From an uncultured Ruminiclostridium sp. (lineage in GTDB: Bacteria; Bacillota; Clostridia; Oscillospirales; Acutalibacteraceae): 40,766 nt of DNA. The notes under the pieces were generated by a model. The model was not told the origin of the DNA. It saw nothing but the letters and a program-made list of their open reading frames with translations, and searched no databases. The stretch covers positions 1 through 40,766 of the forward strand of contig CABUCM010000025.1 in assembly GCA_902490005.1 (NCBI GenBank), given 5' to 3'. This document shows positions 7,596 to 15,111 of this stretch, piece after piece. Each line of letters opens with the position of its first letter. Position 1 is the stretch's first letter. A program made the position numbers and the translations under genes.

Positions 7596-9581
7596 ATGGA
7601 ATTGGAAAGCGCCCGGAAAGCCGCGAAGGAGCTGCGGGAAAAATTAAACTACCATGCAAAACGGTATTATGAGGAAGACAATCCGGAAATCTCCGACTAT
7701 GAATACGATATGATGCTTCGGGAGCTGGAAGGGATTGAACTGGCTTACCCGGAATTGGTAACTGAGGATTCCCCAACCCAAAGGGTTGGCGGCGCCGCGT
7801 TAAATAAATTTACGCCGGTCAACCACCAGGTGCCCATGGAAAGCCTTCATGACAGCTTTTCCGAGGAGGAGCTTTACGATTTTGACCGGAAGGTACGGGA
7901 GGTAATTCCTCAGGTTTCCTATGTGGTGGAACCAAAATTTGACGGCCTTTCCGTTTCTCTGGAATACCGCAACGGTATTTTTGTCCGCGGCTCTACTCGC
8001 GGAGATGGAAACGTGGGGGAAGACGTTACTGAAAATCTGCGGACGATCAAAAGCATTCCCAAAAAGCTGACGAAAGCCGTTCCCTTTCTAGAGGTTCGCG
8101 GCGAGGTCTATATGTCCAATGAAAGCTTTTTAAAGCTCTTGGAGCGCCAGGAATTAAACGAGGAGAAGCCTTTTAAAAATCCCAGAAACGCCGCCGCCGG
8201 TTCTCTGCGGCAAAAAGATTCCCGAATTACCGCCGAAAGGGAATTGGATATTTATGTGTTCAATATTCAGCAGATTGAGGGCGTTGCTTTAAATACCCAC
8301 AAAGAATCCCTGGATTTTTTGACGGAGCTTGGCTTTCACACTCCGCCGTTTTATCAATGCTATGATAAGATAGAGGACGTGGTAAAGGAAATCCAAAGGA
8401 TCGGCGAACACCGAGGGGAATTTTCTTTCCCGGTGGACGGAGCGGTTGTAAAGGTGAACGCCTTTCATGACCGGGAGCTGATCGGAAGCACTTCCAAATT
8501 TCCCAAATGGGCGGAAGCGTTCAAATATCCCCCGGAGGAAAAAGAAACCGTCTTGCTGGATATTGAGATCAACGTGGGCAGAACCGGTGTGCTGACCCCC
8601 ACCGGTTTATTCGAGCCTGTGCTATTGGCGGGAACCACCGTCAGCCGGGCCACGCTCCATAACGAGGATTTTATCAAGGAAAAGGATATCCGTATCGGGG
8701 ATACGGTAGTGCTGAGAAAGGCGGGAGAGATTATCCCGGAGGTGGTGTCCGTAAAGGCCCACAAGCCAGATTCGGAGCCTTATCAAATGCCTGAGCATTG
8801 TCCCTCCTGCGGGTCAAAAGTCGAAAGAGAGCCTGGAGAGGCGGCCATACGGTGCGACAACACCCAATGCCCCGCCCAGCTTTTACGCCACCTGATTCAT
8901 TTCGTCTCACGGGATGCCATGGATATGGAGGGCTTAGGGCCGGCGGTGCTGGAGCAGCTAGTAGAGCACCGGTTGGTGAATTCCCCGGTGGATTTATATT
9001 CTTTAAATAAGGAATCCCTGGTCGACCTGGAGCGTATGGGAGAAAAATCGGCGGAAAACTTATTGAACGCTGTAGAAAAATCCAAGGGAAATGATTTCTA
9101 CCGGTTTATTTATGCCTTGGGAATCCGGCATATCGGTTTGCGGGCAGCCAAGCTTTTAACCCAGCGGTTTTCCACCATTGACCAGGTTCTCGCCGCTGCG
9201 CCTGAGGAAATCGCCGCTATTGACGGCTTTGGCCAAATCATGGCGGAAAGCGCCGCTTATTATTTTTCTCTTCCGGAGACAAGAACCTTGATCGCCGCCT
9301 TCCGCACCAAAGGGGTAAACCTGGAATCCCTGGAAAAGGATGAGGCGAAGGACCTCCGGTTTGCGGGGAAAACCTTTGTGCTTACCGGTACTTTGCCCAC
9401 CTATACCCGGGCTGAAGCTGGGAAAATGGTCGAGGACCGGGGGGGCAAGGTTTCTTCCAGCGTATCGAAAAAAACCAGTTTTGTCCTGGCCGGCGAGGAA
9501 GCCGGCAGCAAGCTGACAAAAGCGCAAAAGCTCGGAGTCCCAGTGATTTCAGAAGAAGAATTTTTATCCATGTTATCCTAA
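7596..9581 (+). CDS. ligA: NAD-dependent DNA ligase
   Basis: The protein has 661 residues from ATG 7596, preferred over an in-frame ATG at 7560 because GGAGGG lies ten bases upstream and the shorter form matches the family N-terminus. It seals nicks during replication and repair using NAD+. The domains appear in order: Ia (YHAKRYYEEDNPEISDYEYD), adenylation domain with catalytic K114 in KFDG, OB fold, a four-Cys zinc finger (C402, C405, C420, C425), helix-hairpin-helix repeats (~430-575, including DGFG), and a C-terminal BRCT domain (~586-661, FAGKTFVLTGTLPTYTRAEA). All expected parts are present. It is a single-gene transcript with its own promoter and terminator. Confidence 0.98.
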   Translation: MELESARKAAKELREKLNYHAKRYYEEDNPEISDYEYDMMLRELEGIELAYPELVTEDSPTQRVGGAALNKFTPVNHQVPMESLHDSFSEEELYDFDRKVREVIPQVSYVVEPKFDGLSVSLEYRNGIFVRGSTRGDGNVGEDVTENLRTIKSIPKKLTKAVPFLEVRGEVYMSNESFLKLLERQELNEEKPFKNPRNAAAGSLRQKDSRITAERELDIYVFNIQQIEGVALNTHKESLDFLTELGFHTPPFYQCYDKIEDVVKEIQRIGEHRGEFSFPVDGAVVKVNAFHDRELIGSTSKFPKWAEAFKYPPEEKETVLLDIEINVGRTGVLTPTGLFEPVLLAGTTVSRATLHNEDFIKEKDIRIGDTVVLRKAGEIIPEVVSVKAHKPDSEPYQMPEHCPSCGSKVEREPGEAAIRCDNTQCPAQLLRHLIHFVSRDAMDMEGLGPAVLEQLVEHRLVNSPVDLYSLNKESLVDLERMGEKSAENLLNAVEKSKGNDFYRFIYALGIRHIGLRAAKLLTQRFSTIDQVLAAAPEEIAAIDGFGQIMAESAAYYFSLPETRTLIAAFRTKGVNLESLEKDEAKDLRFAGKTFVLTGTLPTYTRAEAGKMVEDRGGKVSSSVSKKTSFVLAGEEAGSKLTKAQKLGVPVISEEEFLSMLS

Positions 9582-9597
9582 ATTTAATCTATTTTCT

Positions 9598-9635
9598 AAA
9601 AATCCGATGAGGGTAATCCTCATCGGATTTTTTTG
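9598..9635 (+). terminator. Rho-independent terminator of ligA
   Basis: AATCCGATGAGG and CCTCATCGGATT form a perfect stem with a small loop and are followed by seven T residues. It lies just after the ligA stop. Confidence 0.92.
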
Positions 9636-9739
9636 TTTTCAAGGGAATGGATTCCGTTGGTTTTTTGGTTTGTCCGGTTCTAAGTTCCTACCTTTGTCCA
9701 TATTCATAACTATAGAAACTGGACAAGGAGGTGCCGCTC

Positions 9740-10750
9740 TTGGAAAACTACCCGCTGGAACCGAAAAGGCGGCCGTTTGACAGCGCCGCCCAAGGATTAT
9801 GCGGCAGCCTGCGTACGATTTTATTCCAAACACCGGAATCTGTTAAAGAAAAAGCGCAGGAAATCCGGCTGAGAGCAAATCTGCCCATTGCGATCTATAC
9901 CGGAAGAGATACTTATTTCTTAAAGGAACAGGGCAAGCCTACCCAGCGTTTTGACAGAACGCTGCCGATTGTCTCCTCTCAGGAGATTCTGGAAAGCTTT
10001 CACAATTGCTGTAGTTATTCCGTTTACAGCCATCAGAATGAAATCCGACAAGGGTTTATTACCATGGCCGGGGGTCACCGGGTAGGGGTGTGCGGCACCG
10101 CTGTTTATGAAAAAAATATTATTTCTGGAATCCGGGATATATCCTCACTGAATGTCAGGATTGCCAGAGAGGTTCCCGGTGCGGCAAATGAACTGATGGC
10201 AGAAATCAAAGGGGAAGTTTCCGGCGTGCTGATCGCCGGGCCGCCGGCCAGTGGAAAAACCACCATTTTAAGAGACTTGGCCCGGCAGCTTTCTCTGCAA
10301 GGAAAAAAAGTGGTGGTAATCGACGAACGGGGGGAGCTAGGGGGCGCTTTTCAGGGAGTATGCCAGAATGACCTGGGGCTCAGCGATGTGCTCACCGGGT
10401 TTCCAAAAGGAGAGGGTATTTTACAGGCGGTAAGATGCCTTTCCCCGGAGATTATCATTTGCGACGAAGCGGGAAGCCGGCAGGAAATTTCCGCGATTGA
10501 GGAGGGCTTGAACGCCGGGGTGGGAGTCATTACCACGATCCACGCGGGGTCTCTTGACGAGGTCTACCGGCGGGCTCAGGGAATCCAGCTTTTGCAAAGC
10601 GGCGCTTTTCATAAAATAGCCCTGTTAGAGGGCCGGGCAATGCCGGGAGCGGTGCGGGGAATTTATAAAGTAGGTGATCCGGATGATAAAAGTGATGGGA
10701 TGTATCCTCATCGTGCTGACAGGGGCGGCGATTGGGTATCTGCAATCTAA
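9740..10750 (+). CDS. spoIIIAA: Stage III sporulation protein AA (secretion-type ATPase)
   Basis: The protein has 336 residues from TTG 9740, eight bases after AAGGAGG (9725-9731). The apparent GTG at 9731 lies inside that ribosome site and is rejected. It is a RecA-fold ATPase related to those of type II and IV secretion. The Walker A GPPASGKTT and Walker B-like IIICDEAG are clear, with a later TTIHAGSL histidine motif. In spore formers it powers the SpoIIIA-SpoIIQ channel complex between mother cell and forespore. The C-terminal ~22 residues are encoded inside the start of spoIIIAB (68-base overlap), an unusually long overlap, and this tail may not be conserved. Confidence 0.95.
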   Translation: MENYPLEPKRRPFDSAAQGLCGSLRTILFQTPESVKEKAQEIRLRANLPIAIYTGRDTYFLKEQGKPTQRFDRTLPIVSSQEILESFHNCCSYSVYSHQNEIRQGFITMAGGHRVGVCGTAVYEKNIISGIRDISSLNVRIAREVPGAANELMAEIKGEVSGVLIAGPPASGKTTILRDLARQLSLQGKKVVVIDERGELGGAFQGVCQNDLGLSDVLTGFPKGEGILQAVRCLSPEIIICDEAGSRQEISAIEEGLNAGVGVITTIHAGSLDEVYRRAQGIQLLQSGAFHKIALLEGRAMPGAVRGIYKVGDPDDKSDGMYPHRADRGGDWVSAI

Positions 10751-11189
10751 AAAGCTGACCGCAAGAACCGCTTTTTTAGTGGAGTACCAAAGGTTTCTTT
10801 CTGAATTGACATTACAGATTCGCTATGATTCCGGCTCTTTACAGAGAATTTTTGAAAAGCTAAACGGTTACCGATATTTGGCGCCAATACTCAAGGCCTG
10901 CTGCCAGAAAATGAAGGAAGGCATTTCGTTTTTGGAAGCTTGGAATCAAGGGGTTCAGAGGTTATCCAGTGACAACGGGTTGCTGAAGGGAGATCTGGAA
11001 CTGCTGCTAGACCTTGGAAAGGGCCTGGGGATCAGCGACCTGGAAGGGCAGCTTTCCCATTTGAAGCTAAACGAAGAGCTGGCTAAGTTACGGCTGGAGG
11101 AAGCCCGAGAGAGCAAGGCTAAAAAAGGAAAGCTGTACCAAATGCTGGGCCTGAGTTTAGGAATCACCACGGCCCTGCTATTTTTGTAG
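10683..11189 (+). CDS. spoIIIAB: Stage III sporulation protein AB
   Basis: The protein has 168 residues from ATG 10683, with AGGTGA at 10672-10677. A GTG at 10674 would add three residues. There is an N-terminal membrane segment (VMGCILIVLTGAAIGYLQSKK), a coiled helical middle with the family pattern FLSELTLQIRYDSGSLQRIFEKL, and a C-terminal hydrophobic helix (LGLSLGITTALLFL) ending the protein. That matches SpoIIIAB, a small integral membrane protein resembling type II secretion GspF. It is second in the eight-gene spoIIIA operon. Confidence 0.93.
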   Translation: MIKVMGCILIVLTGAAIGYLQSKKLTARTAFLVEYQRFLSELTLQIRYDSGSLQRIFEKLNGYRYLAPILKACCQKMKEGISFLEAWNQGVQRLSSDNGLLKGDLELLLDLGKGLGISDLEGQLSHLKLNEELAKLRLEEARESKAKKGKLYQMLGLSLGITTALLFL

Positions 11190-11216
11190 AAGAGCATAAG
11201 GAAGGAAAAGACTACC

Positions 11217-11411
11217 ATGGACGTGAATTTTATTTTTAAAATTGCAGCGATCGGCATCATTGTAGCGGTATTGAACCAGCTTTTGATCCGTTCCGGGCGG
11301 GAAGAGCAGGCGATGATGACCACCTTGGCGGGGTTGATTGTGGTTTTGATGATGATCATCCAGCAGATCGACGCCTTGTTTCAGACCATCAAGACGATTT
11401 TTGGGTTGTAA
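11217..11411 (+). CDS. spoIIIAC: Stage III sporulation protein AC
   Basis: This 64-residue protein with two membrane helices (IFKIAAIGIIVAVLNQLLI and MTTLAGLIVVLMMIIQQID) has the exact size and layout of SpoIIIAC. AAGGAAAAG precedes the ATG. It lies between AB and AD with short gaps, and only three bases separate it from spoIIIAD. It is thought to be a membrane component of the feeding-tube channel. Confidence 0.95.
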   Translation: MDVNFIFKIAAIGIIVAVLNQLLIRSGREEQAMMTTLAGLIVVLMMIIQQIDALFQTIKTIFGL

Positions 11412-11414
11412 GTC

Positions 11415-11810
11415 ATGGATATTGTGGCTTTGTCCGGCATCGCCATATTAGCCGCGATCTTGGCGGTGATGCTGAAAAAATACAACCCGGAATATTCTAT
11501 TTTAATCAGTCTGGGCGCAGGGGCACTTTTGCTTTGGCTGGTGCTTTCCAAAATTTCTCCCGCCATCAATCAAATCCGTGAACTGATCTCCGCGGCGGGC
11601 ATCAGCAGCGAATACGGCGCTATTTTATTAAAAACCTTAGGAATCTGTTTTTTGACCCAGCTTTCCGCTGATTCCTGCCGGGACGCTGGAGAAGGCGCAC
11701 TGGCTTCTAAGGTAGAACTGGCTGGAAAGCTATTTATTGTCATTTTAGCCCTCCCGCTGTTTCAGCAGATCGCAAGCTCCGCTCTTTCCCTGATCGGAGG
11801 CGGCTCATGA
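11415..11810 (+). CDS. spoIIIAD: Stage III sporulation protein AD
   Basis: This 131-residue protein has three to four membrane segments (residues ~4-20, 30-48, 68-85 and 102-127). The KKYNPEYSILISLGAGALLLW segment and LCFLTQLSADSCRDAGEGALASKVELAGK are typical of SpoIIIAD. No clear ribosome site lies before its ATG, so translation is probably coupled to spoIIIAC, which ends three bases upstream. Its stop overlaps the spoIIIAE start by four bases. Confidence 0.95.
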   Translation: MDIVALSGIAILAAILAVMLKKYNPEYSILISLGAGALLLWLVLSKISPAINQIRELISAAGISSEYGAILLKTLGICFLTQLSADSCRDAGEGALASKVELAGKLFIVILALPLFQQIASSALSLIGGGS

Positions 11811-12964
11811 AAAAGAAATTGGTGGTATTGCTATTTACTTTCCTCTCCGTGATCCTTTTTGGCGGCGCCCAGGCGCAAGCCAAAGAGGAGACCTCCAACC
11901 TGGATGAGTATTATCAAGAGCAGATGGAAACCAGCGGCGCCAACGATCTTTGGGATGAACTGCCTGGAGAAACGCAGAACAGCTTGGAAAAGATCGGCGT
12001 CACTTCTCCCGATTGGCAGTCGATTCAGAATTTGAGCCCTGGCTCTGTTTTTTCCGCAATCGGCAATGAAGCCCGGGAACAGGCTAAGGGGCCTCTTGCC
12101 GCCGCGATGCAAGTGCTGTTTGTCATTCTGTTGTGCGCTTTGATGGAGGGATTCAAGGTCTCCTTTGGGGACCGGCCGTTATCGGGGATTGTGAATACGG
12201 TGGGAACCCTGTGCGTGTGCGCAGCCATTATCATGCCCATTGTCAGCTGCATCGCGGAAACCGCCGACGTAATCTACGGCTCGTCTATGTTTCTGATGTG
12301 CTATGTGCCGGTGCTGGCTGGGATTATGATCGCCGGCGGACAAACTGTGAGCGCGGCCTCTTACCATATGATGATGATCGGCGCCGGAGAGGTGGTTTCC
12401 CAGCTCTCCGCTTATTTTCTGGTTCCCATGCTGAACATTTTTTTAGCTCTTTCCATTGTCTCCAGCATTTCGCCCCGCCTGAAATTCAACGGGGTGTGCG
12501 AGATGTTTTATAAAGTGGTCAAGTGGGTGCTTTCCATCGTCATGACCATCTTTGTCAGCCTGCTGACTATTCAAAACCTGATCGGCGTGGCGGCGGATAA
12601 CGCTGGCACCAAGGCGGTAAAATTCGCGGTCAGCAATTTTATTCCCGTAGTCGGCGGGGCGCTCAGCGACGCTTACACCACGGTACAGAGTTGCGTCAAG
12701 GTGTTGAAGTCAGGGGTAGGGGCGTTTGGGATTCTCGCGGCGGGGGCGATTTTCCTGCCGGTGCTGCTGAAACTGATTCTATGGCTGGCCGCCGTCAATC
12801 TTTCCGCGGTGGTAGGCGATTTATTCGAGTTGAAGGAAATTTCCACCCTTCTGCGGTCGGTTGGAAAGGTAATCAGCGCTATGATCGCCATTGTCATCTG
12901 CTGTATGGTGATCCTGATTATTTCCACCGTACTGCTGCTATTGATAGGAGGCGGTCATTCATGA
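11807..12964 (+). CDS. spoIIIAE: Stage III sporulation protein AE
   Basis: The 385-residue protein has an N-terminal signal peptide (MKKKLVVLLFTFLSVILFGG, cleavage likely near AQAQAK), a short extracytoplasmic region, then about seven to eight membrane helices through the C-terminus. It matches SpoIIIAE, the largest membrane subunit of the SpoIIIA channel. GGAGG lies seven bases before the ATG, inside the end of spoIIIAD. An ATGA overlap joins it to both neighbours, indicating coupled translation. Confidence 0.95.
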   Translation: MKKKLVVLLFTFLSVILFGGAQAQAKEETSNLDEYYQEQMETSGANDLWDELPGETQNSLEKIGVTSPDWQSIQNLSPGSVFSAIGNEAREQAKGPLAAAMQVLFVILLCALMEGFKVSFGDRPLSGIVNTVGTLCVCAAIIMPIVSCIAETADVIYGSSMFLMCYVPVLAGIMIAGGQTVSAASYHMMMIGAGEVVSQLSAYFLVPMLNIFLALSIVSSISPRLKFNGVCEMFYKVVKWVLSIVMTIFVSLLTIQNLIGVAADNAGTKAVKFAVSNFIPVVGGALSDAYTTVQSCVKVLKSGVGAFGILAAGAIFLPVLLKLILWLAAVNLSAVVGDLFELKEISTLLRSVGKVISAMIAIVICCMVILIISTVLLLLIGGGHS

Positions 12965-13419
12965 ATGGGATAAAGGAGTGGTCCGCAATCCTCTGCTTGG
13001 CGGCGTTGGCAAGCTGTATGCTGGAGATGATCGTCCCTTCGGGAAGAATGGAGAAAATCATGCGGTTTGTATTGGGTGGATTTCTATTGTGCGCCATGAT
13101 TTCTCCTATTCAAAACTTAAATTTTCAGTTTCCTAACTTAGAAATCTCCAATTCCTCCCAGGCGCAGGGCTTTTCTATGCAGTTTGAACAGCAGATGGTA
13201 GACGCCGCCAGGGACAATGTAGAAGGCCTGGTAGGGCAAAAATTGCGGGAGGCTCAAATTCCATATAAAAAAGTTGAGGCTGTGATGGATACTTCCAGCT
13301 CGGACAGCATAGGTATTAGTAAATTGATTGTCACCACAGACAACCCGGAGGATAAAATCAGGATTCAAAAGTATTTGGAAGAGAATCTTCAAATTCAAAC
13401 GGAAGTGGCGGTAGAATGA
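12961..13419 (+). CDS. spoIIIAF: Stage III sporulation protein AF
   Basis: The protein has 152 residues from ATG 12961, which shares the ATGA junction with the spoIIIAE stop and has AGGAGG at 12945-12950. The open frame continues upstream to 12691, but that part lies in another frame of spoIIIAE and is not coding. Two N-terminal helices (WSAILCLAALASCMLEMIVP and IMRFVLGGFLLCAMISPI) are followed by a soluble domain resembling the ring-forming domain of SpoIIIAG (KLREAQIPYKKVEAVMDT, SKLIVTTDNPEDKIRIQKYLEE), as is known for this family. Confidence 0.93.
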   Translation: MNGIKEWSAILCLAALASCMLEMIVPSGRMEKIMRFVLGGFLLCAMISPIQNLNFQFPNLEISNSSQAQGFSMQFEQQMVDAARDNVEGLVGQKLREAQIPYKKVEAVMDTSSSDSIGISKLIVTTDNPEDKIRIQKYLEENLQIQTEVAVE

Positions 13420-13955
13420 ACGAAGAAAAAGAGAAGAAGGGCTTGTTTTTCAAATCCTCGGACCGTTGGAAAAACCTGATTATTATCGGAGGCCTGGTCG
13501 GCATCGCGTTGATTTTTCTATCCAGTTATTTTCCATTCGGCGGTTCTGCTTCAACAGAAGAACCCCTGGAGAAAATCACGGCCCAAGAATATACAAGCCA
13601 ATTGGAAGCGAGCCTGACCCAAATCGTTTCCCATATTGACGGCGCGGGAGAGGCAAAAATCATGATTACGCTGGAAACCGGCGTGGAAACCAAATACGCT
13701 ACCCAGCAGAAAAGCAGTACGGAATCCAATGGGGACAAAACCTCCGGTTCCTCGGAGGTCAGCTATATTACCGTGAGAGACGCTAACGGCTCGGAACGGG
13801 CTTTGGCGATTACCGAGGTTCAGCCCACAGTGAAAGGAGTGGTTGTGGTTTGTCCCGGCGGAGAAGAGCCGGTGGTGCAGCAAAGGATCATCAGCGCAGT
13901 GACAACGGCGCTGGATATTTCTTCGAAACGTGTCTTTGTCACACGATTAGCATAA
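13416..13955 (+). CDS. spoIIIAG: Stage III sporulation protein AG
   Basis: The 179 residues have one membrane anchor (residues ~20-41, LIIIGGLVGIALIFLSSYF) and an extracytoplasmic ring-building-motif domain with the conserved YTSQLEASLTQIVSHIDGAGEAKIMITLE and GVVVVCPGGEEPVVQQRIISAVTTALDISSKRVFV segments. In B. subtilis this protein forms the large ring of the mother-cell channel. ATGA overlap with spoIIIAF. Confidence 0.96.
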   Translation: MNEEKEKKGLFFKSSDRWKNLIIIGGLVGIALIFLSSYFPFGGSASTEEPLEKITAQEYTSQLEASLTQIVSHIDGAGEAKIMITLETGVETKYATQQKSSTESNGDKTSGSSEVSYITVRDANGSERALAITEVQPTVKGVVVVCPGGEEPVVQQRIISAVTTALDISSKRVFVTRLA

Positions 13956-13978
13956 TACAAAATTAGGAGGAATTTAAC

Positions 13979-14581
13979 ATGGCTTTTGGAAAACGGCAAT
14001 TAGTATTAGCAGCGTTGGTGGTAGCTTTAGGGGCGGCCGTATATTTAAATTGGCAATTTTCCGACAATCGGGATCTGCTTGCCACTAACACCATTACTTC
14101 TTCTCAGAAGGAGCTGGGTGAAGCCCAGTATGTCAATAACTCTGTTTCCGGGGAAAACGCTTCCTCTGGCAGCGCGTCTTCCGACGCCGCTTCTTCCGGT
14201 GACGAAGCCTCTTCCGGCGTTTCTTCCAACGCCAGCGGTTATTTTGCCAATGCCAGGCTGACCAGGGAAAAATCCAGGGATGAAGCCGCGGACCTGATTA
14301 AGGACATCCTGCAGGGGGTGGACGCCAGCGACGACGCTAAAAAAGAAGCGTTGAACCAGGCTGCCTTGATCGCACAAAATATGGAACAGGAAAATAATGT
14401 GGAGAATCTAATTAAAGCCAAAGGCTTTGCCGACTGTGTGGCGTTTATCCAGAATGGGGAATGCAGCGTGGTAGTGGCTTCTCAGGGGCTTCTGGACAGC
14501 GAAGCGATCACGATTAAGGATATTGTGGCTGGCCAAACAGGCATCAGCTTTGATAAAATTAAAATAGTAGAGGCAAAATAG
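13979..14581 (+). CDS. spoIIIAH: Stage III sporulation protein AH
   Basis: The 200-residue protein has an N-terminal anchor (LVLAALVVALGAAVYLNW), a low-complexity Ser/Ala/Gly linker (~residues 55-85), and the YscJ/FliF-like domain (SRDEAADLIKDIL through SFDKIKIVEAK) that in the family binds SpoIIQ across the septum. AGGAGG lies ten bases before the ATG. It is the last gene of the spoIIIA operon. The Ser-rich linker is longer than I would expect, but such linkers vary. An Asp23-type gene or accBC, often found after spoIIIAH in other Firmicutes, is absent here. Confidence 0.96.
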   Translation: MAFGKRQLVLAALVVALGAAVYLNWQFSDNRDLLATNTITSSQKELGEAQYVNNSVSGENASSGSASSDAASSGDEASSGVSSNASGYFANARLTREKSRDEAADLIKDILQGVDASDDAKKEALNQAALIAQNMEQENNVENLIKAKGFADCVAFIQNGECSVVVASQGLLDSEAITIKDIVAGQTGISFDKIKIVEAK

Positions 14582-14582
14582 G

Positions 14583-14610
14583 TTGAATGGTTTTCATTTT
14601 GTGGTATAAT
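14583..14610 (+). promoter_or_regulatory. Sigma-A promoter of the nusB operon
   Basis: TTGAAT (14583-14588), a 16-base spacer and a perfect TATAAT (14605-14610) begin right after the spoIIIAH stop codon. A second nearby TTGACA at 14630 has no matching -10. Confidence 0.7.
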
Positions 14611-14655
14611 AATGAAAAGCATTGGACGTTTGACAATTTGACATTTTGCGACTCG

Positions 14656-14687
14656 GGGCCCTCCATGCTTTGGAGGGCCTAATTTTA
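14656..14687 (+). terminator. Leader hairpin between the nusB promoter and nusB (terminator or attenuator)
   Basis: GGGCCCTCCA (14656-14665) and TGGAGGGCCT (14671-14680) pair over ten positions with one G-U and a five-base loop. They are followed by AATTTTA, a weak T tract. It lies downstream of the nusB promoter, so it would terminate spoIIIA read-through and also sit in the nusB leader. Confidence 0.6.
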
Positions 14688-14706
14688 TGGGTTCGGAGGA
14701 AACGAT

Positions 14707-15111
14707 ATGAAAAGGCACGAGGCCAGGGAACAGGCATTCTTTTTGATTTTTGAGCGGACATTCCAGGAGGTTTCTCTGGAGGAGCTGATGGAAAGCGCCC
14801 AGCTGGCCAGAGATATTACCATCTGCGATTTTGCTCAAAATGTGTTCCACGGGGTAGAAAAGCACGGGGAAGAAATTGACGTGCTGATCGAAAAGCACTG
14901 CATCGGCTGGACGAAGAACCGCCTTTCACGGGTAGCGGTTTCCGTACTGCGCACCGCGGTTTATGAAATGCTGTATGAGAAAAACATTCCCGTGAGCGTG
15001 TCCATCAATGAAGCGGTGGAGATCGCCAAAACCTATGGCAGCACGGAGGACGCTTCTTTTATTAACGGGGTGCTGGGGGCCATCGCTAAGGAACTGGAGA
15101 AAGCCCAATGA
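14707..15111 (+). CDS. nusB: Transcription antitermination factor NusB
   Basis: The 134 residues match the all-helical NusB family: MKRHEAREQAFFLIFERTFQ at the N-terminus, a middle WTKNRLSRVAVSVLRTAVYEMLYE motif, and SINEAVEIAKTYGSTEDASFINGVLGAIAKE at the C-terminus. NusB with NusE/S10 binds boxA RNA and supports rRNA antitermination. GGAGGA lies eight bases before the ATG. It is the first gene of an overlapping run that includes the Kae1-like gene, xseA, xseB and ispA. Confidence 0.96.
   Translation: MKRHEAREQAFFLIFERTFQEVSLEELMESAQLARDITICDFAQNVFHGVEKHGEEIDVLIEKHCIGWTKNRLSRVAVSVLRTAVYEMLYEKNIPVSVSINEAVEIAKTYGSTEDASFINGVLGAIAKELEKAQ

Noticed and set aside
9697..9725. ATATT-type sigma-E promoter before spoIIIAA
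   Set aside because: A -35-like CATATT is present, but the -10 position 14 bases later reads ACTGGACA and falls at the ribosome site.
12691..12960. N-terminal extension of spoIIIAF
   Set aside because: The extension is an out-of-frame read of spoIIIAE. The ATG at 12961 has a strong ribosome site and gives the family's normal N-terminus.
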